Shown here one piece after another: positions 50,059-59,868 of a DNA stretch of 64,000 nucleotides. A program made the translations under genes and the position numbers. Source of the DNA: Limibacter armeniacum. Its GTDB lineage: Bacteria; Bacteroidota; Bacteroidia; Cytophagales; Flammeovirgaceae. The stretch covers positions 3,074,501-3,138,500 of the forward strand of contig NZ_JBAJNO010000009.1 of NCBI RefSeq assembly GCF_036880985.1. The letters are read 5' to 3'. The notes under the pieces were generated by a model. That model had not been told where the DNA came from. It did not search any database and saw only the letters and a list, made by a program, of their open reading frames with translations. Position 1 is the stretch's first letter; the number at the start of each line of letters is the position of its first letter.

Positions 50059-51444
50059 TTATTTTTTACTAAACGTCTCTTTATTCAACCTGTGATTGAT
50101 ACGTGATACAAAAGTGGCTGCACTTGAAACACCAAAAATATTGGTAGCAGTACGTCCCATGTCAATCAATGAGTCAACAGACAGTACAAAGGTCAGGACA
50201 ATACCCATTACGGCAGGGTCAAGTCCCATTAGCGTCATGGCTGTGATGGCTGCAAAAGAGGCTGTGCCTGGAAGTCCTGCTATTCCGAACGAAGAAACCA
50301 GTACTGCCAGCAGCATTGTCACGATAGACGAGACAGAGAATAAGTCTACGACTGTTGTTCCTGCCAAGGCATTGGTTACGCCCACACCCAGTACGATCAT
50401 AAATACAGGCCACATAGCGCCACATGCGTTCATACCCATTGTAGTTCCTAGTGAGGCTGTAATGTTGGCTGTTTCCGTATCCACGCCATTTCTTTCTTCC
50501 AATGACTTAATGGTAACAGGAAGCGTTGCACCACTTGACTGTGTGGAGAAACCCGTCACAATAGCAGGTAGCAGGTTTTGTATATGGTTGATCGGGTTCA
50601 GGCCACTTGCCGCCTTCACGACCATATGCATCACAAATATCAACGCCATCGTCAGGTATGATACGCCCACAAACTTGGCAAGATCTCCAAACAAGGCAGG
50701 GCCTTTGTCAGCCACCGCCACACTTATCAGGGCAAGGATTCCATAAGGAGTCAGTTTGATGACCGTCATGGTGATGGAGTTGACGATCACTTTTATGGCA
50801 TTGAGTCCGTCCACAACCAGCTGCACTTTTTCAGGTTTTTTGCCATACATCCTGCGGGTAGCAAAGCCAACCATCAGCGCGATAATCAGCGTACCGAGGA
50901 TATTGTTTTCGGCGAAAGCTGCAAAGATGGAGGTAGGAACATTTTTGGTGTAACCATAAATCACTTTTCCCAGTGAAGCATCCCCAATACTGCTGATGCG
51001 TTCTGCAATCCTGCTGTCCGACTGTTCGGCAGTATTTTTTGTGATATCAATCAAGTGACCGAAGTCAAAGGCATTGGAAGTGGCAAAGGCAATCAGTGCA
51101 GCACCTGTGATTGATAATATAAAATAGGCTAAAACCTGCCCAATAGATTTGCCAAGGTTGTTCTCTTTTCCGATATGAATCAGGGTAGTGGTAATGCTTA
51201 CAAAAATAATAGGGACGATCATTAACCTTAATAACCGAATATATACCCCAGAGACGGACTTGATATAAAATTTAAGCTCTGCGTAGATATCAGCAGGCAT
51301 AAAGTGATAGATCAATAAACCAAAAGCAGCTCCAAGTCCAATCGCGGAGAGGTTACGGTAAAGGAATTTTACCTTTTTGCTTGAAAGTGTTCTCAGTAAA
51401 ATGATTAGGGCTAAAAATGCCAGCAATCCGATTATCAATGCCAT
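50059..51444 (-). CDS. Dicarboxylate/amino-acid:cation symporter (DAACS family)
   Basis: 461 residues. Glutamate-transporter fold: eight to ten membrane segments, the HP1-like loop VTGFSTQSSGATLPVTIKSL and the Gly-rich GTTMGMNACG region (normally NMDGT). The HP2 region is GIAGLPGTASFAAIT and the last helix SLIDMGRTATNIFG carries the Asp, Arg and Asn of the substrate site. The GxPGTA pattern is closer to the cystine transporter-like members than to GltP; the substrate stays open. Single gene. Confidence 0.88.
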   Translation of the reverse strand: MALIIGLLAFLALIILLRTLSSKKVKFLYRNLSAIGLGAAFGLLIYHFMPADIYAELKFYIKSVSGVYIRLLRLMIVPIIFVSITTTLIHIGKENNLGKSIGQVLAYFILSITGAALIAFATSNAFDFGHLIDITKNTAEQSDSRIAERISSIGDASLGKVIYGYTKNVPTSIFAAFAENNILGTLIIALMVGFATRRMYGKKPEKVQLVVDGLNAIKVIVNSITMTVIKLTPYGILALISVAVADKGPALFGDLAKFVGVSYLTMALIFVMHMVVKAASGLNPINHIQNLLPAIVTGFSTQSSGATLPVTIKSLEERNGVDTETANITASLGTTMGMNACGAMWPVFMIVLGVGVTNALAGTTVVDLFSVSSIVTMLLAVLVSSFGIAGLPGTASFAAITAMTLMGLDPAVMGIVLTFVLSVDSLIDMGRTATNIFGVSSAATFVSRINHRLNKETFSKK

Positions 51445-51680
51445 AATGTTTTAAAAAAAGATGAGCAAAGAGAAAGTGACTTATAATCAATGTCCTCTTT
51501 TAAGCCTATATATTTGATAGAGAAATGTCCCGAATGAGTTAACATTATCAGGTTAGGAATGTTCTCCCTACTTGTTTAAGAATTCTCAAATATTAACAAC
51601 GCTAGAATGTATTGTAGTTTACAATGATAATAAATTCGATGAATTTTTAAGACCGAATCAAAAACGAACAACGGATTACC

Positions 51681-52301
51681 ATGAAAAAGGAGATTACGGC
51701 TATCAGGAATTTTCTGAAAGAAAGTGAAAAGCTGAAGTTTGAGTTACGACATAGCTATTTGTCTAATGGGAGAGTAGAAAGTGTAGCCGAGCATTGTTGG
51801 CAATTATCTTTACTGGCCATGATGATCACACCTTACCTTAAGGTACAGGTAGATACACTAAGGTTACTCAAGATGATTGTAGTACATGACCTTGTAGAGA
51901 TTTATGCAACAGATATTCCATTGACCGAATCCCTTTCCAATCCTGAAATCAAAAAGCAGAAAGAGCTGAATGAGAAGAAAGCGATGGAGAAGATTCAGAC
52001 CTTGTTGCCGAAACTGATTGGTGAGGAAGTGTTTGATCTTTGGAATGACTATGAAAACTACTTGAGCAATGAGGCGAAGGTAGCGCACGCACTGGATAAA
52101 ATGGAAGCACAGGCACAGCACAACGATGCGGGTGCAGACACATGGGAACCTGCTGAGTATAGGTTTGCATTTATGCTCGAACGTTATGCCGATATTGATC
52201 CTGCCCTAATGCAATTAGCAGACCTTCTGTCAGAAGAGGCGGAGCAGATGCTGATAGCAAAAGGGGTGGATGTCGCCCAAGTGAAAGCGCAAATCAAGTA
52301 A
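51681..52301 (+). CDS. HD-domain phosphohydrolase (YfbR-like 5'-deoxynucleotidase)
   Basis: 206 residues. The HD motif residues are His in RVESVAEHCWQL, His-Asp in MIVVHDLVEIYATDIP, and a later Asp in HALDKMEAQAQHNDAG. This spacing fits the HD_3 family, which includes YfbR nucleotidases that dephosphorylate deoxynucleoside monophosphates. Cytoplasmic. It is followed after 40 bases by a secreted metalloprotease gene on the same strand, which seems functionally unrelated. Confidence 0.85.
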   Translation: MKKEITAIRNFLKESEKLKFELRHSYLSNGRVESVAEHCWQLSLLAMMITPYLKVQVDTLRLLKMIVVHDLVEIYATDIPLTESLSNPEIKKQKELNEKKAMEKIQTLLPKLIGEEVFDLWNDYENYLSNEAKVAHALDKMEAQAQHNDAGADTWEPAEYRFAFMLERYADIDPALMQLADLLSEEAEQMLIAKGVDVAQVKAQIK

Positions 52302-52341
52302 GTAAAAGAGGACTAGATTTTTATTATCAAAAAATAACCCA

Positions 52342-53223
52342 ATGAAATACACACTGCTTTTGAGTTTGCTATTGGTTTGCAGTACGCTTCTCGGTCAGAG
52401 CAAGTTTACAACCGATCCTGATGCTGCTCAGCTCGTGACCAGTGATATCGATAATTTCTGGAAAGCTTTTAACCTGTTGGGAGGTGGCTATCCGAGAAAC
52501 CCTTTTGGTGACAAATACCTTGAGATAGGTAGCCAAGGGCTTAAGGATTTTATTCCCCATCGTATTCAGCATGCCGATACATTATTGCAACGAGTAAGGG
52601 ACAACAAGGAAAAGTATCTCGGGTTGAGGGACAATACTTATCGAATCAAGGAAACAGAGAAGCAGATCAGGTCAACATTTTATGCGTTCAAGTATTGGTA
52701 CCCTGAAGCGCAGTTTCCGCCTGTATATTTTGTAATCGGTGTGTTTAACTCTGGAGGGACAGCCACCGAAAATGGATTGATTATCGGAGCGGAGATGCAA
52801 AGCCGCATTGAAGATGTGCCATACATTGTGGCACATGAGCTGATTCACTTTCAGCAAAAATATGACAATGAAAATCCTACGCTGCTAGAGCAAGCAATAA
52901 AGGAAGGTAGTGCAGATTTTTTGGGTGAGTTGATCTCGGGAAAACATATCAATCAAACAGCCTTTGCTTATGGAGAAGCCCATAAGGAAGCATTGGAAAA
53001 AGAGTTTCAGGAAAAAATGAATGGAATGGATTACAATGGTTGGCTTTATGGAGGCTATGAAAAGGATGACCGCCCGAATGACCTTGGCTACTGGGTGGGC
53101 TATCAGATTACCAAGGCATATTTTGATAAGCAACCTGACAAGCACAAGGCGGTGAAAGATATTTTAAACATCAGTGATTATGAGTCTTTTCTAAAGGCGA
53201 GCAAACATTTCGATCAGAAATAA
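52342..53223 (+). CDS. Secreted DUF2268-like zinc metalloprotease
   Basis: 293 residues. Sec signal peptide (YTLLLSLLLVCSTLLGQ). The zinc site is VAHELIHFQQ (HExxH) at about residue 158 with a downstream EGSADFLGE that supplies the third ligand, the gluzincin pattern of DUF2268 proteins; GYWVGYQITKAYFDK closes the domain. The family is related to the gliding-associated GldB fold, but this gene lacks other gliding genes nearby. Own terminator downstream. Confidence 0.8.
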   Translation: MKYTLLLSLLLVCSTLLGQSKFTTDPDAAQLVTSDIDNFWKAFNLLGGGYPRNPFGDKYLEIGSQGLKDFIPHRIQHADTLLQRVRDNKEKYLGLRDNTYRIKETEKQIRSTFYAFKYWYPEAQFPPVYFVIGVFNSGGTATENGLIIGAEMQSRIEDVPYIVAHELIHFQQKYDNENPTLLEQAIKEGSADFLGELISGKHINQTAFAYGEAHKEALEKEFQEKMNGMDYNGWLYGGYEKDDRPNDLGYWVGYQITKAYFDKQPDKHKAVKDILNISDYESFLKASKHFDQK

Positions 53224-53226
53224 AAA

Positions 53227-53264
53227 AAAACGGCTGAGTGAAGTTGAGTTCACTCAGCCGTTTT
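53227..53264 (+). terminator. Bidirectional terminator
   Basis: AAAACGGCTGAGTGAA and TTCACTCAGCCGTTTT, a perfect 16-bp stem with a 6-base loop between convergent genes. Confidence 0.9.
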
Positions 53265-53270
53265 ATATAG

Positions 53271-55061
53271 TTACAGGAAGTTTGGAAGGTCAAGCTTCTT
53301 GGCTATTCGGTATGCCGCGTTGATCTGTCCCACATGACTATACGTCTGAGGGAAGTTACCCCACTGGCTGCCGTTCCTTTCGTCCACATCCTCACTGAGC
53401 AATCCCAAATGGTTGGAGTATGAGCTGATCTGTTCAAAATATTTGATCGCTTCTTCCAGCCTTCCGACACAGGCCAATGCTTCAATGTACCAGAATGCAC
53501 AAACAAGGAAAGTGGATTCCGGCTTACCGAAGTCATCGGAGTGCTTGTACCGGTAGAATAAACCATCGCTGCCTTTTAGCTCCGTTTCCATTCCAGCAAG
53601 GTGCTTACGGGCTGCTTCAGAGTTAGGATCAAGGTAGTGCATGGAAATCAGCTGTAAACAACTTGCATCCATATCTTTTGAACCTATCGCCTGCATATAG
53701 ACACCTGTTTCTGGATCTCGGCAAGCCTCTATTCTTTCAGCTGAAGCCTTCTTGAGGTTTCTGGCCTTGAGCTTCATGCTCTTGTCCCCAAAGTAGTCTG
53801 CAATTTTTTCAGCTGAACTGGCACCTGCCCAATGGAAGAGGTAAGTGTAACAGTGGCGTTGGGCCTTGTTCCTGAATTCCCACAATCCAGCATCCGGCTG
53901 ATCCATTGTTTCCTCAATCTTATCGATGACATCCATTATTTTTTGGCGGGTGTATTGCCTGTTGGGATTCTTGAAGCGATTATCTGCATAGAATGGAAGC
54001 AGGGAGACGAGCACTTGGCCGTAAACATCATTCTGTATGTGGGTGTAAGCATCATTGCCGACTCTGACGGGCTTATTGCCAAGGTAACCATCCAGATGGC
54101 TTAGCTCTTTTTCGATCAATTTGTCTTCGGCAGTAATACTGTAGAGCGGCTGGAGGTGATTACTTTCTTTTTGGGCGACATTCTCAATGTACCGGAAGTA
54201 ATCTTCCATTTCCTCAAAGTGACCAATGTTGTTAAATGCATTCAGTGTATAGTAGGTGTCCCGCATCCAACAGTATCGATAATCCCAGTTTCGGGTACTT
54301 CCGGGGTGTTCCGGTAAGCTTGTGGTACCTGAGGCGATGATGGCCCCTGTGTCTTCGTATTGATGGATCTTGAGGACAAGAGCAGACCGAATCATCTTTT
54401 CCTGATGGAAGGCACTGATACTGGTTGATTTAACCCATCGGCGCCAATATCGCTTGGTCTTGATCAGGAACTCTTCCACTGTTGATTCCAAGGATGCTTC
54501 TAGTGGTACTCCATAAGTAAGCACCAGATAGACAGCACCAGTAAGGACAAAGGAAGTATTATCCATAATGTAGCTTAGCGGGATATTGGTCGTTAGCCGC
54601 ATTTGCTGGTCATATCCGAGGAAGCGAACGTGGTTACTGCCTTGTTGCTTTTCAGGTACACGCTTTCCGTAATTGCCAACTGGGTCGCATTGAACACTTA
54701 CACGGGGAATACCTTTGGTGGGCTCAAGTTTTCTAACCAGCATCAGGGGTTTGTAGTACCTCTCGTACTGATAGAATCGAGGAGCAAAATCTGTTACTTT
54801 GAAACCACTTCCGTCAGAAAGGTGAAACTCTGTCGTCAGGATATTGGTATTCTTCACATAATGTTGACTGGTTTCGAAGCTGTCAGTTTCTGGAATTATT
54901 TTGAAGCTGCCACCTTTTTCTTTGTCTAGCAGGCCGCCAAAAACAAAACTGCTGTCAAAGCGAGGCCAACAAAGCCATTTCACATCTGCTTCCTTGTCAA
55001 TGTATGCCATATAAGCACAATTGCCGACGACACCCATATCATATTTGTGAGTTTGATCCAT
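53271..55061 (-). CDS. Glycoside hydrolase family 15 (glucoamylase/trehalase-like)
   Basis: 596 residues, cytoplasmic (no signal peptide). N-terminal beta-sandwich (GNCAYMAYIDKEADVKWLCW, GGSFKIIPET), then an alpha/alpha barrel with STRNWDYRYCWMRDTYYTL (substrate site), VGNDAYTHIQNDVYGQVL, and the catalytic Glu in GLWEFRNKAQRHCYTY and LLSEDVDERNGSQWGNFPQT. The pattern fits bacterial GH15 enzymes described as glucoamylases or alpha,alpha-trehalases. Single gene, terminator shared with the convergent protease gene. Confidence 0.9.
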   Translation of the reverse strand: MDQTHKYDMGVVGNCAYMAYIDKEADVKWLCWPRFDSSFVFGGLLDKEKGGSFKIIPETDSFETSQHYVKNTNILTTEFHLSDGSGFKVTDFAPRFYQYERYYKPLMLVRKLEPTKGIPRVSVQCDPVGNYGKRVPEKQQGSNHVRFLGYDQQMRLTTNIPLSYIMDNTSFVLTGAVYLVLTYGVPLEASLESTVEEFLIKTKRYWRRWVKSTSISAFHQEKMIRSALVLKIHQYEDTGAIIASGTTSLPEHPGSTRNWDYRYCWMRDTYYTLNAFNNIGHFEEMEDYFRYIENVAQKESNHLQPLYSITAEDKLIEKELSHLDGYLGNKPVRVGNDAYTHIQNDVYGQVLVSLLPFYADNRFKNPNRQYTRQKIMDVIDKIEETMDQPDAGLWEFRNKAQRHCYTYLFHWAGASSAEKIADYFGDKSMKLKARNLKKASAERIEACRDPETGVYMQAIGSKDMDASCLQLISMHYLDPNSEAARKHLAGMETELKGSDGLFYRYKHSDDFGKPESTFLVCAFWYIEALACVGRLEEAIKYFEQISSYSNHLGLLSEDVDERNGSQWGNFPQTYSHVGQINAAYRIAKKLDLPNFL

Positions 55062-55831
55062 AGCGCAATGAATGTTGATTTTTATGAAAAAATATTTTGT
55101 CTAGGTGAAATGTTCAAAACGTATTCCGATATACTGAAACACACACACAAGCTTAATATAAATAAGTATCATTGAAAGAAGAAGGACTTTTGTTATTCTT
55201 GGAATATGTGTTTGGCTTTTTGGTAAGTAGTAATGCATTAACATTTGACTATATTAACAATATACACCCTGTTGAAAATCCGGTTTCTGCGTTATTCAGG
55301 AGGGTTGGTAATAAAGTATTTGTAATGTTAGATCCAGTTTGGAAAGATATTTGCCAATTCGATACGGAACCATTTAATACATTACATTGGTTAGGAAAGG
55401 GTTGGTTCATTTTGACAAAGCCTTTAACTTATTGAAAATTATAAGTTGTATAGAGGGAAAGACTTGTAATTTTCTTAAAAAAAGATAAAATTGTACAAAT
55501 CTATTAAGGTTGGTATTGGATAAACGTAAAAGTTGTTTGGAACAACTCATGTAACAAACAAGGAATGTCTCGAGCATAAAGCCTCCTTTTGGCGAAAAGT
55601 CATAAAGTATATATAAATATTTATCGCTAAGATTGAATTATTTACATAAATTTTAGAGCTTTATAGTCCAAGATGATTGAAGAATAGCAATTCTGAGGCT
55701 TGTATCTTATAGCCTATATTATTTTTCCTACAACTTTACGTATTAATAAAAGGAAGTAGATCGACCTACTCCTAAAGAACTTCGTTGAATTAGCATTTTT
55801 ATTGACTCCCTCAAAACTCGAAAGTGAAGGT
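55062..55831. other. AT-rich intergenic region
   Basis: About 770 bases without a convincing gene. One 87-codon frame starting at TTG (55172) has no coding character. No repeat or strong palindrome was seen. Confidence 0.5.
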
Positions 55832-56245
55832 ATGAATTCAGTATTACTCGCAGAATCCAAAGCAATCGATGCCGCCCACATGGAATTAATGCTGAAGCGG
55901 CTTGGATGGAAAACAGACATCGTAAACGACGAAACAAACCTGAAGGCCAAACTTAAGGCTGAACAGTACAGTATGATTATTCTTGATGAAGCAACTTTAG
56001 GTGATGAGTTGCGTGAAACTGTCAAGATGATCAGAGATCGTGAAAACGTGACAGGTGTACCTGTTACAATCATTGGAACAACAGCTTATTCTCTAAGGGG
56101 ACAATTGAGGAAGCTATTGCAAATCGGAATGGATTTCTCACTGAGTAAGCCTATTTACAATCAGGACCTGGTTGGAATTCTTGAGGCAGTAGCAGAAAAG
56201 GAGGAGCAAAGAAAAGAAAAGCATTTGGTGATCGCAGCAAGCTAA
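55832..56245 (+). CDS. Stand-alone receiver-domain protein
   Basis: 137 residues from the ATG at 55832. The response-regulator receiver fold is recognisable: VLLAESKAIDAAHMELMLK at the start, SMIILDEAT with the phospho-acceptor Asp at about residue 51, VTIIGTTAYS with the Thr and LSKPIYNQDL with the Lys. The usual acidic pair near the N-terminus is reduced to one Glu (AES), so phosphorylation may be weak. No output domain. Role not deducible; single gene with a terminator. Confidence 0.75.
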   Translation: MNSVLLAESKAIDAAHMELMLKRLGWKTDIVNDETNLKAKLKAEQYSMIILDEATLGDELRETVKMIRDRENVTGVPVTIIGTTAYSLRGQLRKLLQIGMDFSLSKPIYNQDLVGILEAVAEKEEQRKEKHLVIAAS

Positions 56246-56260
56246 CCAAGCCAAATTAGA

Positions 56261-56295
56261 AAAGCCATTACACATTTAGATGTAATGGCTTTTTT
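56261..56295 (+). terminator. Intrinsic terminator
   Basis: AAAGCCATTACA and TGTAATGGCTTT form a perfect 12-bp stem with an 8-base loop, followed by a T-run; it serves the receiver gene and perhaps fabD on the other strand. Confidence 0.85.
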
Positions 56296-56305
56296 AGTAG
56301 TGTTA

Positions 56306-57178
56306 TTAGATCGAAGCAACTTCAGCGCTGCGGTCAATCTTTTTCACAAGTCCTTGCAGTACTTTTCCTGGTCCGCACTCGGTGAATGTTGTTGCACCGT
56401 CAGCAATCATTTGCTGAACAGATTGTGTCCATCTTACTGGTGAAGTCAATTGAGAGATCAAGTTTTCCTTGATCTTAGCTGCTTCAGTATACGGTTTAGC
56501 ATCCACGTTTTGGTAAACAGGGCAAGTAGGCTCTGAGAACTCAGTAGCTTCAATAGCTTTTGCCAACTCTTCTCTTGCTGGTTCCATCAGCGGAGAGTGG
56601 AAAGCTCCACCTACAGGAAGTGGCAAGGCACGCTTAGCACCCATTTCTTTTGCCAATGCGCAAGCTTTTTCAATAGCCTCATTAGCACCTGAGATTACAA
56701 GCTGTCCTGGGCAGTTGTAATTGGCAGCAACTACTACGCCTTCCGTTTTTGTACATACTTCTTCTACTTGCTCATCGCTAAGACCCAAGATAGCAGCCAT
56801 TGTAGAAGGATTCATTTCACAAGCCTTTTGCATTGCCATTGCTCGTTGAGCAACAAGCTTCAGTGCATCTTCAAACTTTAGTGTGCCGTTAGCCACAAGT
56901 GCTGAAAACTCACCTAAAGAGTGACCTGCAACCATTTCTGGCTTGAAGTTGTCAGCAGTTAAGGCAAGTGCAACAGAGTGCAAAAAGATAGCAGGTTGTG
57001 TTACTTTAGTTTCTTTCAGCTCCTCAGCAGTTCCTTCAAACATCACTTTCGTGATACTGAAACCTAAAATTTCATCAGCTTTATCAAACAGTTCTTTAGC
57101 TTTTGCTGAGCTTTCGTAAAGATCTTTTCCCATACCCGGAAACTGGGAACCCTGTCCCGGAAATACGTATGCGTTCAT
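56306..57178 (-). CDS. fabD: Malonyl-CoA:ACP transacylase
   Basis: 290 residues. Transfers the malonyl group from CoA to acyl carrier protein for fatty-acid synthesis. GQGSQFPGMGKDLYES at the N-terminus, the nucleophile in MVAGHSLGEFSALVANG (Ser about 90), ISGANEAIEKA and GGAFHSPLMEPA with the catalytic His (about 199). Single gene in this window; a perfect palindrome lies upstream at 57251-57264. Confidence 0.95.
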   Translation of the reverse strand: MNAYVFPGQGSQFPGMGKDLYESSAKAKELFDKADEILGFSITKVMFEGTAEELKETKVTQPAIFLHSVALALTADNFKPEMVAGHSLGEFSALVANGTLKFEDALKLVAQRAMAMQKACEMNPSTMAAILGLSDEQVEEVCTKTEGVVVAANYNCPGQLVISGANEAIEKACALAKEMGAKRALPLPVGGAFHSPLMEPAREELAKAIEATEFSEPTCPVYQNVDAKPYTEAAKIKENLISQLTSPVRWTQSVQQMIADGATTFTECGPGKVLQGLVKKIDRSAEVASI

Positions 57179-57250
57179 TGAGTTCTTCGTTTAGTTTTGA
57201 GATTTGAGTTGGTACAATGAAAGACCAACACTGTAATATTAAGGTTACAT

Positions 57251-57264
57251 GGTCGCTAGCGACC
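57251..57264. promoter_or_regulatory. Perfect 14-bp palindrome upstream of fabD
   Basis: GGTCGCTAGCGACC. On the minus strand a TATATTTG -7-like element (57275-57268) ends a few bases before it, so the palindrome would straddle the fabD transcription start, the place of an operator. No matching -33 element was found. Confidence 0.45.
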
Positions 57265-57443
57265 GTACAAATATATAGATTCTAGAATAGAGTTCGGCGG
57301 AGACCCAATTATAAACCCTTCACAATTGATAAAAGGCTCAATAATGTAACATAATCAGGTTTTTGTACCTTTGTACCTTGTCTGGTGGTTTACTGGACAA
57401 ATAGGTATTAAAAACCTGTAGGAATACGATATAAAATATAGTA

Positions 57444-58058
57444 ATGGAAATAAAGCAAGCAAAGTTTGTGATGAGTAATTCGGATCATAAAAAGTGTCCG
57501 AATAAAAGCTTACCGGAATATGCCTTTATTGGGCGTTCTAATGTTGGTAAGTCTTCTCTGATCAATGCAATGACCAACTTTAGCAAGTTGGCTAAAACAT
57601 CGGGTACACCAGGTAAGACACAGTTGATTAATCACTTTCTTATCAATGAAGATTGGTACTTAGTCGATTTGCCTGGTTATGGATATGCAAAGGTAAGTAA
57701 GACACTAAGAGCAGATTTCCGTAAAATCATTGATGGTTATCTACTGAATAGAGAAAACCTACTTTGTACTTTTGTCCTGATTGATATCAGACATGCTCCA
57801 CAAAAGATAGACTTGGAGTTTATGGAATGGATGGGAAAAAAAGGACTTCCATTTGTCATTGTCTTTACAAAGCAGGATAAGCTTAAGCCTGGTGCTGTGA
57901 CCAATGCTGTTGATAAGTATACTGCAAAGTTAATGGAGACTTGGGCTGAGATGCCTCCTTATTTTGTAACATCCTCTGAGACAAAAGTGGGGTTGGACGA
58001 TATATTGGACTTTATTGAGCAAATTAACCGAGACTACCTGAAGAGCCTTTCTAAATAA
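57444..58058 (+). CDS. engB: Ribosome biogenesis GTPase EngB (YsxC/YihA)
   Basis: 204 residues. G1 [18 protein letters not shown]2 region [19 protein letters not shown]3 [10 protein letters not shown]4 FTKQDK, and G5 SSETKVG. Full-length circularly normal Era-like GTPase needed for assembly of the large ribosomal subunit. Divergent from fabD; a TACCTTTG -7-like box lies at 57366-57373. Confidence 0.95.
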   Translation: MEIKQAKFVMSNSDHKKCPNKSLPEYAFIGRSNVGKSSLINAMTNFSKLAKTSGTPGKTQLINHFLINEDWYLVDLPGYGYAKVSKTLRADFRKIIDGYLLNRENLLCTFVLIDIRHAPQKIDLEFMEWMGKKGLPFVIVFTKQDKLKPGAVTNAVDKYTAKLMETWAEMPPYFVTSSETKVGLDDILDFIEQINRDYLKSLSK

Positions 58059-58088
58059 AGGAAGAACGGGGTTAAGCATAAATCAATG

Positions 58089-58129
58089 GCGGTATATACA
58101 GGGATAATCCTAATATACCGCTATTTTTT
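58089..58129 (+). terminator. Intrinsic terminator after engB
   Basis: GCGGTATAT and ATATACCGC form a 9-bp stem with a 15-base loop, then TATTTTTTT. Confidence 0.8.
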
Positions 58130-58210
58130 TGCCGAGTATTAGATAGTGGATCACTTAACTTTTCTAACTTTAATCCTTAAAGTGAAAGTTGACCAATTTG
58201 ATTAGATAAA

Positions 58211-59200
58211 GTGATGAATACCCAAACTGAACACTGTCTGAACTGCAATCATATGCTTAGTGAGGACATGACTTACTGTCCTCATTGTGGGCAAAAAAAG
58301 ACAACATACAAAGTGTCATTTCGAATTTTGTGCCTTGATTTTATTGAAAACTTATTCAGTTTCGATTCCAAGATAGGGCGCTCAGTCATTCCATTTATTT
58401 TCGCACCAGGTAAACTTACCAATGAGTTTTTGGCGGGTAAAAGAGTAAAATATGTGCACCCAATCAGAATATATCTGGCTTGTAGTATTCTATTCTTTTT
58501 GTTGATAGGACTCTCTAATCGTAGTACTCATAGTGTTGGTGTAGAAGGAGGGCTTGCTGAAATGCAGGACTCATTAGAGAAAGAGTTGGCATTGGCGGAT
58601 ACTGTAACAGACTTGCCAATGGGCATCAAGCATAAAGTAGATGAGGAGCTAAACCCAAATTTACTGTTAGCTGTCCGATTGTTTATGCTTTCAAAAGAAC
58701 AACGGAATTTATCTGATGATGCATTTCTTGATAGCTTGGGTGTTCAAAGTCCAAGTTATATCAAAAAGACCATCTTTCTTCAAAGTCGAAAAGCAATTGA
58801 AGATAATGGCGTACAGTTGACCCATGCAGTGCTTAACAATATTCCCCAAGCCCTATTTATTTTATTACCTCTTTTTGGACTGTTATTAGGGCTGTTCTAT
58901 TACCGTTTAAAACGTTACTACGTCGAACACCTGGTTTTTTCAATACACTTGCATGCGTATTTCTTTTTCTGGATGATCCTGATCTGGCTTGTGGGATATT
59001 TACCTAGTTCGACATCAAGTTGGCTTTATTATGGGCTATTCACGATGCTTTGTTGGTATGTCTTCCAAATGTTTAGAAGGGTATATAAAGAGAAGTGGAG
59101 CCGGTCACTTATGAAGATGGGTATGATAGGAAGTATCTATTCCGTGTTTGTCATTATTGTGATTTCAGGAGCAATGCTGATTACTGCCATGATATTCTGA
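58211..59200 (+). CDS. DUF3667-type membrane protein with N-terminal zinc ribbon
   Basis: 329 residues (in-frame double Met at the start). Zinc ribbon CLNCNHMLSEDMTYCPHCGQ at residues 8-27, followed by the DUF3667 signature FIENLFSFDSKIGRSVIPFI and APGKLTNEFLAGKRVKYVHP. About five membrane helices, two near residues 90-105 and the remainder after residue 210 (LFILLPLFGLLLGLFYY, FFFWMILIWLVGYL). The family is frequent in Bacteroidota and uncharacterised. Confidence 0.8.
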   Translation: MMNTQTEHCLNCNHMLSEDMTYCPHCGQKKTTYKVSFRILCLDFIENLFSFDSKIGRSVIPFIFAPGKLTNEFLAGKRVKYVHPIRIYLACSILFFLLIGLSNRSTHSVGVEGGLAEMQDSLEKELALADTVTDLPMGIKHKVDEELNPNLLLAVRLFMLSKEQRNLSDDAFLDSLGVQSPSYIKKTIFLQSRKAIEDNGVQLTHAVLNNIPQALFILLPLFGLLLGLFYYRLKRYYVEHLVFSIHLHAYFFFWMILIWLVGYLPSSTSSWLYYGLFTMLCWYVFQMFRRVYKEKWSRSLMKMGMIGSIYSVFVIIVISGAMLITAMIF

Positions 59201-59311
59201 GCAGTGTAAATCAAAATATTTTGGCTAATTGAATGAATTCGTATTGTTTTGCCACTCTGTAATGAAGTTAGAGGGTGAATTAGATTCAGACAACAGACAA
59301 ACAATAGTATA

Positions 59312-59836
59312 ATGAATAAGACAGTAGTGACATCAGCAATCATTGCTTTTGTACTTTTAATTGGAGGAATGGCGTATGTGAAATATGGAAATTTCAACGA
59401 AATACAGCCAACAATAGTAGAGGAAGAAGCATTTAAGCTTGTCGGTAAGGAGTATAAAGGAAAAGTAACAGATGAGGAACTGACAGAAATGTTGGATGAG
59501 GTTTATATGGCAATTAATTCACATAAACTGGAAGGTAAGCTGGTTATCTGTTATGATGGTAATCCTGATCAGGATAAAAGTGATGTAAAGGTTTTTGCAG
59601 GCGTTCTTGCGAAGGGTAGTCAATTGGAGGCTGAAGGCTTTGAAGTAAAAGAATTGCCAGCCTATAAAGCTGTGAGTGTTAATGTAGATGTAAGTAGTAT
59701 GTTTGCGCCCAATCCTGCAAATATTAATAAGAAGCTGAAGGAGTTTGCAGAAAAGCAGCAAATTAGCCTCAAAGATATTTATCTTGAAAAATATATTTCT
59801 GACAAGGAAATTCGCAATGAAATCATTGTAAAATAA
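59312..59836 (+). CDS. Membrane-anchored GyrI-like small-molecule-binding protein
   Basis: 174 residues. One N-terminal membrane anchor (VVTSAIIAFVLLIGGMAYV). The rest looks like a single GyrI/SOUL-type ligand-binding domain: EEEAFKLVGKEYKGKV, YDGNPDQDKSDVKVFAGVL and FEVKELPAYKAVSVNVDV, the last being the usual LPA-x-Y/K-hallmark. It stands 32 bases before a sensor kinase gene and may deliver an extracytoplasmic ligand signal; that is inference. Confidence 0.65.
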   Translation: MNKTVVTSAIIAFVLLIGGMAYVKYGNFNEIQPTIVEEEAFKLVGKEYKGKVTDEELTEMLDEVYMAINSHKLEGKLVICYDGNPDQDKSDVKVFAGVLAKGSQLEAEGFEVKELPAYKAVSVNVDVSSMFAPNPANINKKLKEFAEKQQISLKDIYLEKYISDKEIRNEIIVK

Positions 59837-59868
59837 TTCCAGCCTAAGTTTTGCCAACCTGTTTTTGA

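Noticed and set aside
55172-55435. 87-codon frame starting with TTG
   Set aside because: AT-rich region, non-ATG start, no recognisable domain and no ribosome-binding or promoter signal.
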